From contig NZ_PZKN01000011.1 of the NCBI RefSeq assembly GCF_003046795.1, forward strand, positions 1 through 64,000: 64,000 bases of DNA, written 5' to 3'. The notes under the pieces were generated by a model that was not told the origin of the DNA, searched no databases, and was given only the letters and a program-made list of their open reading frames with translations. Positions 9,310-18,893 of this stretch are shown one piece after another. The position numbers and the translations under genes are program-made. Each line of letters starts with the position of its first letter. Position 1 is the stretch's first letter. The stretch comes from Desulfonatronum sp. SC1. GTDB taxonomy: Bacteria; Desulfobacterota; Desulfovibrionia; Desulfovibrionales; Desulfonatronaceae.

Positions 9310-10074
9310 ATGAAGCTGTACTCATGGAACGTAAACGGCTTCCGAGCCGTGCTGAACAAGGGCTTTTGGGACTGGTTCCATCAGGCCGACGCCGACGTCG
9401 TCGGCCTGCAGGAAATCAAGGCCACGCCGGACCAGCTCGCCGACCAGGATCGGCAAGCCTCCGGCTATCTGGACTACTGGAACCCCAGTCGAACCAAAAA
9501 AGGCTATTCCGGCGTGGCCTGCTTCAGCAAGGTGTTGCCCCTGGACGTGACTCTGGAACTGCCCGACGAGCGTTTCCACGGTGAGGGCCGGGTGATCCGG
9601 CTGGAGTTCCCGGACTTCCACTTCTTCAACATCTATTTCCCCAACGGCCAGATGAGCCTGGAACGGCTGGACTACAAACTGGGCTTTTACGACGCCTTCC
9701 TGGAACACGCCCAGGATTTGCGCCGCTCCAAGCCCGTCGTGGTCTGCGGGGACTTCAACACCGCGCACAAGGAAATCGACCTGAAAAATCCCAAGGCCAA
9801 CGCCGAAACCTCCGGCTTTCTGCCCATCGAACGCGCCTGGATCGATTCCTTCATCGCCGCCGGATACGTGGACACCTTCCGGATGTACACCGACCAGCCG
9901 GATCAGTACACATGGTGGACCTACCGCTACGGCGCCCGAAGCCGCAACGCCGGGTGGCGCATCGACTACTTCTTCGTCTCCGAGGAACTCAAGCCCGCCG
10001 TCCGCCGAGCCTGGATCGAGCCCGAAGTTCAGGGCTCGGACCACTGCCCGGTGGGGTTGGAGCTGGAGTTGTAG
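9310..10074 (+). CDS. xth: Exodeoxyribonuclease III (AP endonuclease)
   Basis: 254 aa, ATG 9310. It matches the Xth/ExoA endonuclease-exonuclease-phosphatase fold: SWNVNGFRA at the N-terminus, VGLQEIKA carrying the metal-binding Glu, CGDFNTAHKEIDL, TWWTYR, RIDYFF, and the C-terminal SDHCPV with the catalytic Asp-His pair. It cleaves DNA 5' to abasic sites and removes 3' blocks in base-excision repair. It sits downstream of the phosphoesterase and ends tail-to-tail with cydC, 23 bases apart. Confidence 0.95.
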   Translation: MKLYSWNVNGFRAVLNKGFWDWFHQADADVVGLQEIKATPDQLADQDRQASGYLDYWNPSRTKKGYSGVACFSKVLPLDVTLELPDERFHGEGRVIRLEFPDFHFFNIYFPNGQMSLERLDYKLGFYDAFLEHAQDLRRSKPVVVCGDFNTAHKEIDLKNPKANAETSGFLPIERAWIDSFIAAGYVDTFRMYTDQPDQYTWWTYRYGARSRNAGWRIDYFFVSEELKPAVRRAWIEPEVQGSDHCPVGLELEL

Positions 10075-10097
10075 CCGCTCGAACTCAAGCCGCACCG

Positions 10098-11804
10098 TCA
10101 AGTATTCTGATGGATGGAAACCAACCGCCCCTGCTCCAACCGATACACCCGCTCCATGTATTCCAGTCCCGCCGGACGATGGGTGATAAGCAGCACGGAA
10201 CGGCCTTGCATCAGGGGGCGCAGTTCCGTCCACAACGCGGCCTCGGTTTCGGGGTCCAGCCCTTCGGTGGGTTCGTCCAGGATCAAGATCGGCGCGTCTT
10301 TGAGCAGGGCCCGGGCCACGCTCAGCCGCCGGGCCTGACCGCCGGACAACCTGGCCCCGAACTGACCGACCTGGGTATCCAGGCCTTCGGGCAAGGACGC
10401 GACGAACTCTTCCAGCCGGGCCTTGCGAAGAGCTTCCCAAAGCTGAGCTTTTGTGGCCCGGGGACGCCCCAAGCGCAGATTCTCGGCAATGGTGGCGTTG
10501 AACAGGAACACGTGCTGCGAAACCACGGCCATCCGGGCCCGGACCTCTTCTCCGGATACGGTGCGCAGCTCCCTTCCGGCAAGCCGGACCTCGCCCTGGT
10601 CATATTCCCAGAACCGAAGCAAAATATGTTGCAGGGTGGTCTTGCCCGACCCAGCCGATCCAACGATGCCGACCCGTGCGCCCTGGGGCAGGTCCAGATT
10701 CACGCCGCAAAGCGTCGGCTCTCGGCGGTCCGAAGCCCCGTGGGGATAGGTGAACCACAAATCGCGAATCACTAGATCCGCGACCTGCCGCGGTTCTTGC
10801 GGCGCGGCGGGCTCGGCTACCGGAGGCCGGGCCTCGGTGATTTCCAATATCCGGCTTGCGGCCATCCGGATCTGCCCCCACATCCGCCACGCTCCCGGCA
10901 GGGGCAAAATGGCCTCGAAACTGACCAGGGCCAGGACCGCCAGCATGGGCAGCGTAGCCGGAGACCAAACACCCGCGCCCACCAGGGGGATGCCGACCAG
11001 CAGCACCAGCCACATGGCCAAGCCCGAGGCCAGCCCCACCATGCCCTGGGCCATGCTCTCCAGCCGGGACGTCCGGGATTGCAGCCGAATCAGCCGGTCG
11101 CTTTCCCGCTGGACCAACTCCCGGTGCCTGGGTCCGGCTCCGTAGACCAGCAGATCTTCCATGCCCCTCAGACCGTCCACCACCAGACACCGCAACCGGG
11201 CGGCCGCTTCGACTTGCCCCGCGCCGTCCGCCGCACCCTTGGAAAGACAAAACGCCGGCAGCACGGCCCCGGCCAGCAGCCAGAGCCCGGCCAGGCCAAG
11301 GGCCAAGGTCGGTTGGAAAACCCAGAAAAAACCAAAAGCCACTCCGACCACGCAAACCGCAGTCCCGGCTGGCAGGAGCAGGCGCAGATAGAAGTTGTCC
11401 AGCAGGTCGATGTCCGCTCGCAACCGGCTGAACAGATCCGCGCTGTGCATCCCTCCTCGCCCGTCTTCCTTGTTCAGACCAGCGGGCGCCAGGGGAACCA
11501 AGCGCTCAAAAAAACGCACCCGCAGATCAGCCAGGAGGCGCAACGTGGCGTCATGACTGACCAGCCGTTCGAAATACCGCCCCACGCTACGGACAATGGC
11601 CAGGGTCCGAATGGCCCCGGCCGGAAGGAAATAATTGAACAGCACCCCGCTGACCCCGGCCAGGGCCATGGAGGCCAGAAACCAGGCCGCCAAGGCCAGC
11701 AGAGCCATGTTGGCCAGCACCGTGACCACGGAACAGGCCAGTCCCAGAAGCAGCCAGGGCCATTTGGCCCGAGCCATGGACAGCAGGAGTCGAAAAACGC
11801 GCAT
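10098..11804 (-). CDS. cydC: Thiol reductant ABC exporter subunit CydC
   Basis: 568 aa. The start is set at ATG 11804, whose A is the last base of the cydD stop (TGATG), so translation is coupled. The N-terminal half holds about six membrane helices. The ABC domain has Walker A GSAGSGKTT, the signature LSGGQARR and Walker B ILILDEPTEGLD. CydDC is a heterodimer known in E. coli to move cysteine and glutathione to the periplasm and to be needed for cytochrome bd assembly. No cydAB lies in the window. In a sulfate reducer it would supply periplasmic thiols or support an oxygen-reducing bd oxidase. Confidence 0.88.
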   Translation of the reverse strand: MRVFRLLLSMARAKWPWLLLGLACSVVTVLANMALLALAAWFLASMALAGVSGVLFNYFLPAGAIRTLAIVRSVGRYFERLVSHDATLRLLADLRVRFFERLVPLAPAGLNKEDGRGGMHSADLFSRLRADIDLLDNFYLRLLLPAGTAVCVVGVAFGFFWVFQPTLALGLAGLWLLAGAVLPAFCLSKGAADGAGQVEAAARLRCLVVDGLRGMEDLLVYGAGPRHRELVQRESDRLIRLQSRTSRLESMAQGMVGLASGLAMWLVLLVGIPLVGAGVWSPATLPMLAVLALVSFEAILPLPGAWRMWGQIRMAASRILEITEARPPVAEPAAPQEPRQVADLVIRDLWFTYPHGASDRREPTLCGVNLDLPQGARVGIVGSAGSGKTTLQHILLRFWEYDQGEVRLAGRELRTVSGEEVRARMAVVSQHVFLFNATIAENLRLGRPRATKAQLWEALRKARLEEFVASLPEGLDTQVGQFGARLSGGQARRLSVARALLKDAPILILDEPTEGLDPETEAALWTELRPLMQGRSVLLITHRPAGLEYMERVYRLEQGRLVSIHQNT

Positions 11805-13576
11805 CACCCACCGTCCCGGCATGTTTCTGGAGGACACGCATCCTTCGGCCGCGTGAGTTCCACCACCACGTCCGCGAACTCCCGGACCCGTGGATCATGC
11901 GAGGCGATGACCACGGTTCGTTTGCCTGAAACACCATCGGACACTTTTCCCAACGCGGCCAGCACCATCTCGGCACCCTGATCGTCCAGGTGCGCCGTGG
12001 GCTCATCCAAAAGCAGCAACGGAACGGGTTTGCCCAGAGTTCTGGCCAAGACCCGAGCCAGGGTCAACCGCTGGCACTGCCCGCCGGACAACCCGGCCCC
12101 ACCCTCGCCCACACGGGTTTGCCAGCCCTGGTCCATGGCGGCCAGATCCCGGTTCAAGCCGATCAGCGCGGCAATTTTGTCCAGGGCATCCCAGTCCACG
12201 GTATCCACTCTTCCAGGCTGCCCACTCGGTCCGGAAGCCCCGCCCAGCAGTACATTCTCCCACATCGTGGTCGGCGCGATATACGGATTCTGAGGCATCC
12301 AAGCCACGTGCCGCAGCCAGTGTTCCAGATCCATGCCCGTCAGGTCCGTCCCGTTGACCAGAATGCGTCCGCCTTCCGGGCGGGCCGTACCCAGAAGCAG
12401 CCGCAACAGGGACGTCTTGCCCACGCCGCTGGGCCCGATCAGGGCCAAGCGGCTTCCGGACGGAACGTGCAGGGAAAACCCGCGCAGCACTGGTTGGTCC
12501 GGTGCATGGCTGAAATCCAGATTCTTAATGTCCAGTTCCACGGTGGACCACTCCGGGCAGACTCCAGAAGCCGATCCTGATGGTCGAGGCCGTTCGGCCA
12601 GCAGAGCCGTCAGCCCTTCGGACGCGGCCATGGCCGAAAGTCGGGAGTGATAATGGACGCCCAGGGTCCGCAGGGGAAGATAGAATTCCGGGGCCAGCAA
12701 GAGGATGAAAAACCCGGCCTGGAAGGCCATGCTCCCGGAAAGCAGCTTGAAACCGATGATCACGGCAACCACGGCCAGGCTGACAGTAGAGAAGAATTCC
12801 AGAACCAGAGCGGAGAGAAAGGCGATTCGCAGGACGGAGAGAGTGGATTCCCGGTAGTCGTCGGTGATCTCGGCGATGATTCGGGCTTCCCGGCGGGTGG
12901 CGTTGAACAGCCGCAGCGTGGTCAGGCCTTGAAGGCTGTCCAGAAACCGGGCGCTCAGCATTGCCAGTCGCCTCCATTGGCGCTGGTTCAGCTTCTCGGC
13001 CCGAGAGCCGATCAGGAACATGAACAGGGGAATGAACGGTGCGGTGAACAGCAGGATCAACCCGCTGACAAAATCCATTGGAAAGACGAAGGCCAGGACG
13101 GCCAGGGGAAGCAACGCGGCCAAAGCGGCCTGGGGCAGGTACCGGGAAAAATAGGCCTCCAGCCCTTCGATCCCGTCCACCACATGGTGGGCCAGATCGC
13201 CGCTGGAACGGCCACGCAGCCGTTCCGGACCCAGGGCGGCCAAATGATCCATAACCCGCATCCGAAGCAGACTCTTGACCCGCATCGCGGCCCGCACCCC
13301 GAACTGCTCCCCGCCCCAGACCAACCCGGCCCGAACCAGCATCAGCACCGGCAGAGCCATCAGCGCCCCGAAGACATTCTCCAACCCGGACGCCTCAAAC
13401 AACACCTGATGCACCACAAAGGCCAGCAACCCGGCCTGAACGATCAGCAAAACCCCGGCCGCCGCCCCCAACCCGATCCCCGCCAGCAACAATCCGCGCA
13501 CCAACCGCGCATTCCCACGCAACCAGTCCTTGGGGGTCGGTTGGTCGGCCTTGGTTTCTGTTATTGAGTCAATCAC
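11804..13576 (-). CDS. cydD: Thiol reductant ABC exporter subunit CydD
   Basis: 590 aa, first gene of the cydDC pair. The start at GTG 13576 is the only start near the expected N-terminus; its ribosome site is weak, so the start is tentative. A membrane domain of about six helices is followed by an ABC domain with Walker A GPSGVGKTS, the signature LSGGQCQR and Walker B LLLLDEPTAHLD. The LRGxxxxxR N-terminus fits CydD. Its stop overlaps the cydC start by one base. Confidence 0.88.
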   Translation of the reverse strand: MIDSITETKADQPTPKDWLRGNARLVRGLLLAGIGLGAAAGVLLIVQAGLLAFVVHQVLFEASGLENVFGALMALPVLMLVRAGLVWGGEQFGVRAAMRVKSLLRMRVMDHLAALGPERLRGRSSGDLAHHVVDGIEGLEAYFSRYLPQAALAALLPLAVLAFVFPMDFVSGLILLFTAPFIPLFMFLIGSRAEKLNQRQWRRLAMLSARFLDSLQGLTTLRLFNATRREARIIAEITDDYRESTLSVLRIAFLSALVLEFFSTVSLAVVAVIIGFKLLSGSMAFQAGFFILLLAPEFYLPLRTLGVHYHSRLSAMAASEGLTALLAERPRPSGSASGVCPEWSTVELDIKNLDFSHAPDQPVLRGFSLHVPSGSRLALIGPSGVGKTSLLRLLLGTARPEGGRILVNGTDLTGMDLEHWLRHVAWMPQNPYIAPTTMWENVLLGGASGPSGQPGRVDTVDWDALDKIAALIGLNRDLAAMDQGWQTRVGEGGAGLSGGQCQRLTLARVLARTLGKPVPLLLLDEPTAHLDDQGAEMVLAALGKVSDGVSGKRTVVIASHDPRVREFADVVVELTRPKDACPPETCRDGG

Positions 13577-13676
13577 GCGGGGTCAGCTTTTGGGCGGGGC
13601 CAGGCAGAATTCACGATCACCACTCATCCTAACCAGTTGCGGCCTTCTCGCTACGGAATGCGGAGAAACCACCTCT

Positions 13677-14054
13677 TCAGACGGTGATAACGTCCCGAAT
13701 GGCATTGAAAACATGGTCCAGGTCATTGAAAATGTATCCGGACAGCGGCGATGGTTCAATTGTTCCATCCAGGTTATGGCGGTGATGCGGGTGGGTTGAA
13801 ATTGACGGAAAATGAGGAGAGTTATCCCATCTTATAAGCGGCTTATTCGTATAAAGCTGGTAGGAGTACACCATTTCGGTTTGCGTCTGGATAATCCGGA
13901 CCTCAAGCCGATATGAGGAAGGAAGCAGCGAGCACCGTACCCGGAGAACAAACCTGGAAAGAGCCTCGTCAAGAACAATGATCTTTACGGATGAAACGAG
14001 ACGCTGAGACCTTAAATGGTCAATGATGCTTGACGAATCAACTCGCTCAGACAT
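13677..14054 (-). CDS. TumE-type (DUF6516) toxin-like protein
   Basis: 125 aa. The family signature is visible: an LRVRCSLLPSSYRLEVR strand pair followed by RWDNSPHFPSISTHPHHRH, matching the rWDNaPHhP..tfPHHkH block of DUF6516 proteins described as TumE-like toxins. The start ATG 14054 lies inside the end of the upstream small gene (8-base overlap ATGTCTGA), the usual arrangement of a toxin-antitoxin pair. It is more AT-rich than its neighbours. Toxicity is inferred from the family and the gene pair. Confidence 0.7.
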   Translation of the reverse strand: MSERVDSSSIIDHLRSQRLVSSVKIIVLDEALSRFVLRVRCSLLPSSYRLEVRIIQTQTEMVYSYQLYTNKPLIRWDNSPHFPSISTHPHHRHNLDGTIEPSPLSGYIFNDLDHVFNAIRDVITV

Positions 14055-14349
14055 TATTCATGATCATCCTATTGACGTCTTTCCACGCCTGACGCATTTC
14101 CTCGGCAGCCTTCCAGTCAAACCAGTCGTCTTCCATGGCAAGATCAGCCCTTTCCCGCAACATGAGGCTGAATCGTTCAAAATCACAGCCATGCTTGTTT
14201 TCCAAATCCTGTATCGTCGATTCATAGCTACGGATCTTTCTCTGGGCAAAGTCGATAATGATATCCGTCAAGGCAGATTTCTCATCCTTATGGATACCCG
14301 CAACGACAAAAGGCTTTGCGATATCATGGAGTATTTCTTGACTATACAT
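14047..14349 (-). CDS. Antitoxin-like partner of the TumE-type protein
   Basis: 100 aa, mostly alpha-helical and charged, with no recognised DNA-binding motif. It overlaps the toxin gene by 8 bases. Its own ATG (14349) lies inside the last codons of the M48 protease gene, again with 8 bases of overlap (ATGTATAG). The pair is therefore translationally coupled to the protease gene. I assign the antitoxin role only from position and size; alternatively it is a helper of unknown function. Confidence 0.55.
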   Translation of the reverse strand: MYSQEILHDIAKPFVVAGIHKDEKSALTDIIIDFAQRKIRSYESTIQDLENKHGCDFERFSLMLRERADLAMEDDWFDWKAAEEMRQAWKDVNRMIMNNV

Positions 14350-16339
14350 TTGCTTGCTCCTGCTTTTCAGATTTTTGCCCCGCCATCTGCCCGGGCAACA
14401 ACGGCGGCATGGGGCATTCCAGAGCGTCGCTGACGGCCCGCAGGATTTCGGCCTGGGCTATGGAAACCTGGCCGTCGGCCACGATGACCGCGGCGCAGGC
14501 CGTGATCAGGTCGCGCTTGGAGGATTCGCGCAGGCGGACCAGCTTGTTCAAGGCCGCATCCAGAGCCTGAATGCCGCACTGCTCACGGGAACGCAGGCCC
14601 AGGACGGGCAGACGCAGTTCATTGGCCCCGGCTTCGAAGGCCATGGCCGTGTCTTCGGCCCGGGCTCCCACATGGGCCAGGGCCGAGAGGATCAGCGAAA
14701 TCTGGTCCACGACCTGGTGCAGGGCCGCGTGACCAAAAGCCGAGGTCCGGCCCGGCACGAAGGATGGCTCCAGGTGGCGGAGTACTGCACGATGTAAGGC
14801 CCATTCAAACAGCCCGACCCGTCCGTCGGCCTTGATCAGCCCTTGCAGAGCTGAGCGAAACGCCGGATACCGGTCAAAGGGCATCCGACGCAGGGCCGGG
14901 AAGCAGATATCCAGCAGCGGCAAGCGCAACTCTCTAGGCAGCTCCACACGAGCCAGGTCGGCCACCTTGCGCTCAAGGGCCGGCCCGAAAATATTGTCCA
15001 ACAACGCAAATTGCGCCTTGGCCACGCCCTGCTCCCGACTGAGCAGCATGGCGAACACCACCCAGTGGGCCTGGACAGTATCATGGGCAGCGTCCAGCAA
15101 TACGGGGGGAATTCGCTCCCGGAGCCCCCGGGCATGGGCCACATGGGCATCGTCCAGTCGGCCCACGGAGGCGGTCAGGCCAACAGCCGTCGGCGTACCG
15201 GACTGGGCAGCGGGTCGCGCCGGAGGACTTGGTCGTTCCTGGTGCTGTTCCCGAGTCAGACTGGAAAAACCGAACTCCTTGGCGGCCGCGCCCGTCCTTG
15301 TCCGCACTTGTGGTCGGGGAAAGTCCGATATGACCGGATACGTTCCGTCCCAACCCGGCTCCACCCGTCGGATGCGTTCCTCCAGGGGTGGGTGGGTGGC
15401 GAACAGGGAGGTCATGAGCACATTTACGCCCTGGGCGAAAAACATGTGGCTGGCCTGGGCCGCGTTGGCGTGCTCCAGCCGCGAGCCCTGGGAAATGGCG
15501 CCGATCTTCTTCAGCACCCCGGCCATGGCCCGGGAGTCCCGGGTGAACTGAACCGCCGAGGCGTCGGCCAGGTACTCCCGCTGCCGGGAGACAGCGGCCT
15601 TGATCATGCTGCCGAAAAACATCCCCAGGGAACCCACCAGGATGAACCCCACGCCCAGCACCAGGGGCAAGGCCGCCCCCCGACGATCCCGGGACCGCCC
15701 GCCATAGACGGTCATCCGCAGGATCACCCGTCCGGCCAGCCCCAGGATGATCAGTCCGTGAATCACGCTCATCAACTTGATGTTCATGCGCATGTCACCG
15801 TTCAGGATATGGCTGAACTCGTGCCCGATCACGGCCTGCAGCTCCGAGCGGGTCAGCAGCCGGGCGGCTCCGCTGGTCAGCCCCACCACCGCGTCACCGG
15901 GGTTCTGGCCCGCGGCAAAGGCGTTGATGCCGCCCTCCTGGTCCAGCATGTACACCGGAGGCACGGGCAGGCCCGAGGCAATGGCCATTTCCTCCACCAC
16001 GTTGAGCACCTTGCGCTCATCCGGGTTGGCGCTGTCCGGCATCACCAGCCGCCCTCCCAGCAGTTCGGCCACCGCGGCCCCGCCGCGTCGAAGCTGGACC
16101 ATTTTGAAGATGGTCCCGAATCCGATAATGGCCAGGATCATCGCCCCCAGCATGGCCAGCAGGTCGGCCATGCTCTTGAACTCCCGCCAAGCCTGGGCCG
16201 CGTTGGGCGCGTCGGTCAGAATCAGCAGATAGATCAGGGCATAGACCGTGAACACGATGCCAATGGTGGCCAGAACGAACAGCACCACCAGAACCATGCT
16301 TTTACGCCGGGCCCGTTCCTGACTCTCAAAAAAATCCAT
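14342..16339 (-). CDS. M48 (HtpX-like) membrane zinc metalloprotease with a long C-terminal domain
   Basis: 665 aa. Two membrane helices (~residues 15-40 and 58-82) precede the peptidase domain with the zinc motif HEFSH at residues 173-177; two further hydrophobic stretches lie at ~185-245. Residues ~345-650 form an extra C-terminal region absent from plain HtpX (about 290 aa), with a TerB-like feel near the end (ITACAAVIVADGQVSIAQAE). HtpX-type proteases degrade damaged membrane proteins. It follows lemA by 48 bases on the same strand, a common pairing. Confidence 0.88.
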   Translation of the reverse strand: MDFFESQERARRKSMVLVVLFVLATIGIVFTVYALIYLLILTDAPNAAQAWREFKSMADLLAMLGAMILAIIGFGTIFKMVQLRRGGAAVAELLGGRLVMPDSANPDERKVLNVVEEMAIASGLPVPPVYMLDQEGGINAFAAGQNPGDAVVGLTSGAARLLTRSELQAVIGHEFSHILNGDMRMNIKLMSVIHGLIILGLAGRVILRMTVYGGRSRDRRGAALPLVLGVGFILVGSLGMFFGSMIKAAVSRQREYLADASAVQFTRDSRAMAGVLKKIGAISQGSRLEHANAAQASHMFFAQGVNVLMTSLFATHPPLEERIRRVEPGWDGTYPVISDFPRPQVRTRTGAAAKEFGFSSLTREQHQERPSPPARPAAQSGTPTAVGLTASVGRLDDAHVAHARGLRERIPPVLLDAAHDTVQAHWVVFAMLLSREQGVAKAQFALLDNIFGPALERKVADLARVELPRELRLPLLDICFPALRRMPFDRYPAFRSALQGLIKADGRVGLFEWALHRAVLRHLEPSFVPGRTSAFGHAALHQVVDQISLILSALAHVGARAEDTAMAFEAGANELRLPVLGLRSREQCGIQALDAALNKLVRLRESSKRDLITACAAVIVADGQVSIAQAEILRAVSDALECPMPPLLPGQMAGQKSEKQEQANV

Positions 16340-16387
16340 GGTGTAACCAGCCTGAATGAATGTTCAGAACGCCTCCACCCATCACTG

Positions 16388-16978
16388 CTAAAATTGGACC
16401 TTGGGCACTTCCCGAAACTCCCTGCCCTCGAACTCCAGCAGCGTGGCCGGACTGAACCCGAACATCCCGGCAAAGATGGTCTGGGGAAAGGACTCCCGGT
16501 AGGTGTTGTAGGTCATCACCCCGTCGTTGAAGGCCTGCCGGGCGAAGGCGACCTTGTTTTCCGTACTGGTCATTTCCTCGCTGAGCTGCATCATGTTCTG
16601 GTTGGCCTTCAGGTCCGGATAGCTCTCCACCAAGGCGAACAGCTTGCCCAAAGCCCCGGACAGCATCCCCTCGGCCCCGGCCAACCCGGCCATGGCCGCG
16701 GCCTGCCCCGGATTGGCCGCCGCGGCCTGCATGGCCCCGTAAGCCTGGTTCCGAGCCGCGATCACCGCTTCCAGGGTCTCGCGTTCATGCGCCATATAGG
16801 CCTTGGCCGTCTCCACCAAATTGGGGATCAGGTCGTAGCGCCGCTTGAGCTGCACGTCGATCTGGGCAAAACCGTTCTTGTACCGGTTCCTGAGGGCGAC
16901 CAACTGATTGTAGATGCGCACCACCAGAAAGCCCAGGGCGGCAAGCAGAACCAGGAAGACGACAAATGACGTGGACAT
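16388..16978 (-). CDS. LemA family protein
   Basis: 196 aa. An N-terminal membrane anchor (residues ~4-22) is followed by the family's helical domain, including NQLVALRNRYKNGFAQIDVQ, RRYDLIPNLVETAK and a C-terminal FG-(F)-S-P stretch. LemA proteins are envelope-anchored and often encoded with M48 proteases, as here. The biochemical function is unresolved. Confidence 0.92.
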   Translation of the reverse strand: MSTSFVVFLVLLAALGFLVVRIYNQLVALRNRYKNGFAQIDVQLKRRYDLIPNLVETAKAYMAHERETLEAVIAARNQAYGAMQAAAANPGQAAAMAGLAGAEGMLSGALGKLFALVESYPDLKANQNMMQLSEEMTSTENKVAFARQAFNDGVMTYNTYRESFPQTIFAGMFGFSPATLLEFEGREFREVPKVQF

Positions 16979-17077
16979 GTGAGGATTCTCCTGTTTGAGG
17001 GACGAAAGGAAATGGGCAGCATGACCGAGAGGCTGCTTCGGACGACGCCTTGGAAGTTGTTCAAAAAGCCGGACTTG

Positions 17078-17917
17078 TCAACGGTTTTTGGCAAATACAT
17101 GCTGTTCAAAAAAAACATCCAGCCCCTCCACATACACCGCACCGGAACTCAGAAAGCCCGAATTGTGGCCCCCGGAGATTTCCAGAAACATCTTCGGTTC
17201 GGGCGCGGCGGCGTAGAGGGCTTGGCCATTGGCATAGGGAATGATTTCGTCTCCCGGGCTGTGCACCACCAGCACCGGGGCATGGACATCGCTTATCCGT
17301 CCCAGGGTGTTGTAGCTGTATTTGGCCAGCCAGCGTACCGGAAGGAAGGGATAAAGCCGGGCGGCCATGTCCGGCAGGGAGGTGAAGGTGGATTCCAGGA
17401 TCAGGGCTCCCGGAGCCTTCTCTCGGCCCACATGAGCGGCTAGGTGCGCGGCCACGGCCCCGCCCAGGGAGCGGCCGAAAATAATGATCCGCCCGGGTTC
17501 GACGCCCTTTTCTTCGACCAGAAAGGCCCAGGCCGTCTGGGCGTCCAGATAGGTGCCGAACTCGCTGGGCCGACCCTCACTGCGCCCGAAGCCCCGGTAG
17601 TCGAAGATCAGCACGGACAGGCCCAGGTCGCGGAAGATACGGATGGAGTCCAGACGATGGCCGATGTTTCCGGCGTTGCCGTGGCAAAAAAGCACCACGC
17701 CACGGGCGTCCTCAACCGGAACGAACCAGGCGTTGATGTTCACCCCGTCCGAGGTGGACAGCGTCAGGTCGTCATACTCCCAGCCGACGTCCGCCGGGGT
17801 CAGGGAAATCTCAGCCACGGGATGAAAGACCATGGCGTCCTGGCGAACATAGACCCATCCGGCCAGCCCCAGGTAGAGCAAGACCAGGATCACGGCGATG
17901 GTCATGGTGGAGTGCAT
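17078..17917 (-). CDS. Membrane-anchored alpha/beta hydrolase (BEM46/YfhR type)
   Basis: 279 aa from ATG 17917. GAGG lies six bases upstream, which makes this start better than the GTG at 17935 that overlaps the previous gene. Residues ~3-22 form a membrane anchor. The hydrolase domain shows the oxyanion motif FCHGNAGN, LIFDYRGFGRSEG, nucleophile elbow GRSLGG, acid Asp in HSPGDEIIP and catalytic His in SGGHNSGF. The substrate is unknown. It lies 10 bases after the phospholipase-like gene. Confidence 0.85.
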   Translation of the reverse strand: MHSTMTIAVILVLLYLGLAGWVYVRQDAMVFHPVAEISLTPADVGWEYDDLTLSTSDGVNINAWFVPVEDARGVVLFCHGNAGNIGHRLDSIRIFRDLGLSVLIFDYRGFGRSEGRPSEFGTYLDAQTAWAFLVEEKGVEPGRIIIFGRSLGGAVAAHLAAHVGREKAPGALILESTFTSLPDMAARLYPFLPVRWLAKYSYNTLGRISDVHAPVLVVHSPGDEIIPYANGQALYAAAPEPKMFLEISGGHNSGFLSSGAVYVEGLDVFFEQHVFAKNR

Positions 17918-17927
17918 GGCCGCCTCG

Positions 17928-18809
17928 CTAATCACAGGGTTTCTGGGGAAGGTCGCGTCGGAATTCTGATTCGTTCAGGCGGTTCACCCAGTATTCGGAA
18001 CAGAGATCGAAAAGCCGCCATGCCTCCAGATCGGCCCGTTCGAACAACCGCGACCAGTTCACGGCATGGAAGTCACGCCAGAACTCCGTCCGGCCATTGC
18101 GTTTTCCGCTGGTAAAACCAGGCTCCCGGTCCAACTGCGCGTAGCACAGATTGAGCAGAACCGAGAGATCCAGCACCGGCGGATGATGCAGCGCGCGGAC
18201 CAGGGCATAGGCGGCACGCCCCTGGACCAGTCGGTTGACCAGGAGTTGAACGGACAAGGCGGCGTGGACATCGTCTCGCCGCAGGCCGACCTCCTCGGCG
18301 AGGCGATGCAGCACACTCACTCTCTTGGCCGGATAGGGCCAGATAATCCGCGGATAATGGCAGCAGCGGTTGATTTGCTGGTCCAGAGCCGTTTCCACCA
18401 GCCGGTGCAGGGCGATGCTTTGTCCGGTGGAAGCCTGGCCGGGACGCTTGCCGGACAGGGCGTCCACCACGGGATGCATGACCCTGTCCAGGGCCACGTG
18501 GGACAGGTAACCCAGGACAAAGGCCTTGTCCCGTCCGGACTTCTCCTCCCGCGCCCAGGCCGCCATGCGTCCGAAGGACTCGGTCCGGGTCCGCGGGTCC
18601 GACCCGTGCAGCACCCGGGCCATCCGCCGCCCGCGAGAGAGGGGGTGATAGAAAAAAGCATCCGGGATGATCGAGCCCAGGGAGAAGAACAAAGGATGGG
18701 CTTGTATCAAATCCGTCGAAAAATGGTCGGCAACAGCGTTTTTCGATGGATTCCGAGTCTGTTTCCAAAGCCGCCGAGCGAACCAGAGATGGGTGTTTTC
18801 CTTAGGCAT
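17928..18809 (-). CDS. Zinc-dependent phospholipase C-like protein
   Basis: 293 aa from ATG 18809, six bases after GGAGG. The N-terminal THLWFARRL, the GSIIPDAFFY block and the GYLSHVALDRVMHPVV segment with paired His and Asp match the Zn_dep_PLPC family. No signal peptide is seen, so it is probably cytoplasmic, unlike secreted clostridial phospholipases. It is coupled to the hydrolase gene downstream, which suggests shared lipid or ester chemistry. Confidence 0.75.
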   Translation of the reverse strand: MPKENTHLWFARRLWKQTRNPSKNAVADHFSTDLIQAHPLFFSLGSIIPDAFFYHPLSRGRRMARVLHGSDPRTRTESFGRMAAWAREEKSGRDKAFVLGYLSHVALDRVMHPVVDALSGKRPGQASTGQSIALHRLVETALDQQINRCCHYPRIIWPYPAKRVSVLHRLAEEVGLRRDDVHAALSVQLLVNRLVQGRAAYALVRALHHPPVLDLSVLLNLCYAQLDREPGFTSGKRNGRTEFWRDFHAVNWSRLFERADLEAWRLFDLCSEYWVNRLNESEFRRDLPQKPCD

Positions 18810-18893
18810 GCGATACCTCCACGACGCATGGAGATGACGGTTCTCGACGCGTCGCAACGACGTGTTCCATTCGCACGGCTGGGCGGGTGCGCG

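Noticed and set aside
15011-16969. 652-residue plus-strand frame opposite the M48 protease and lemA
   Set aside because: His/Gln/Gly-rich translation typical of antisense to GC-rich genes.
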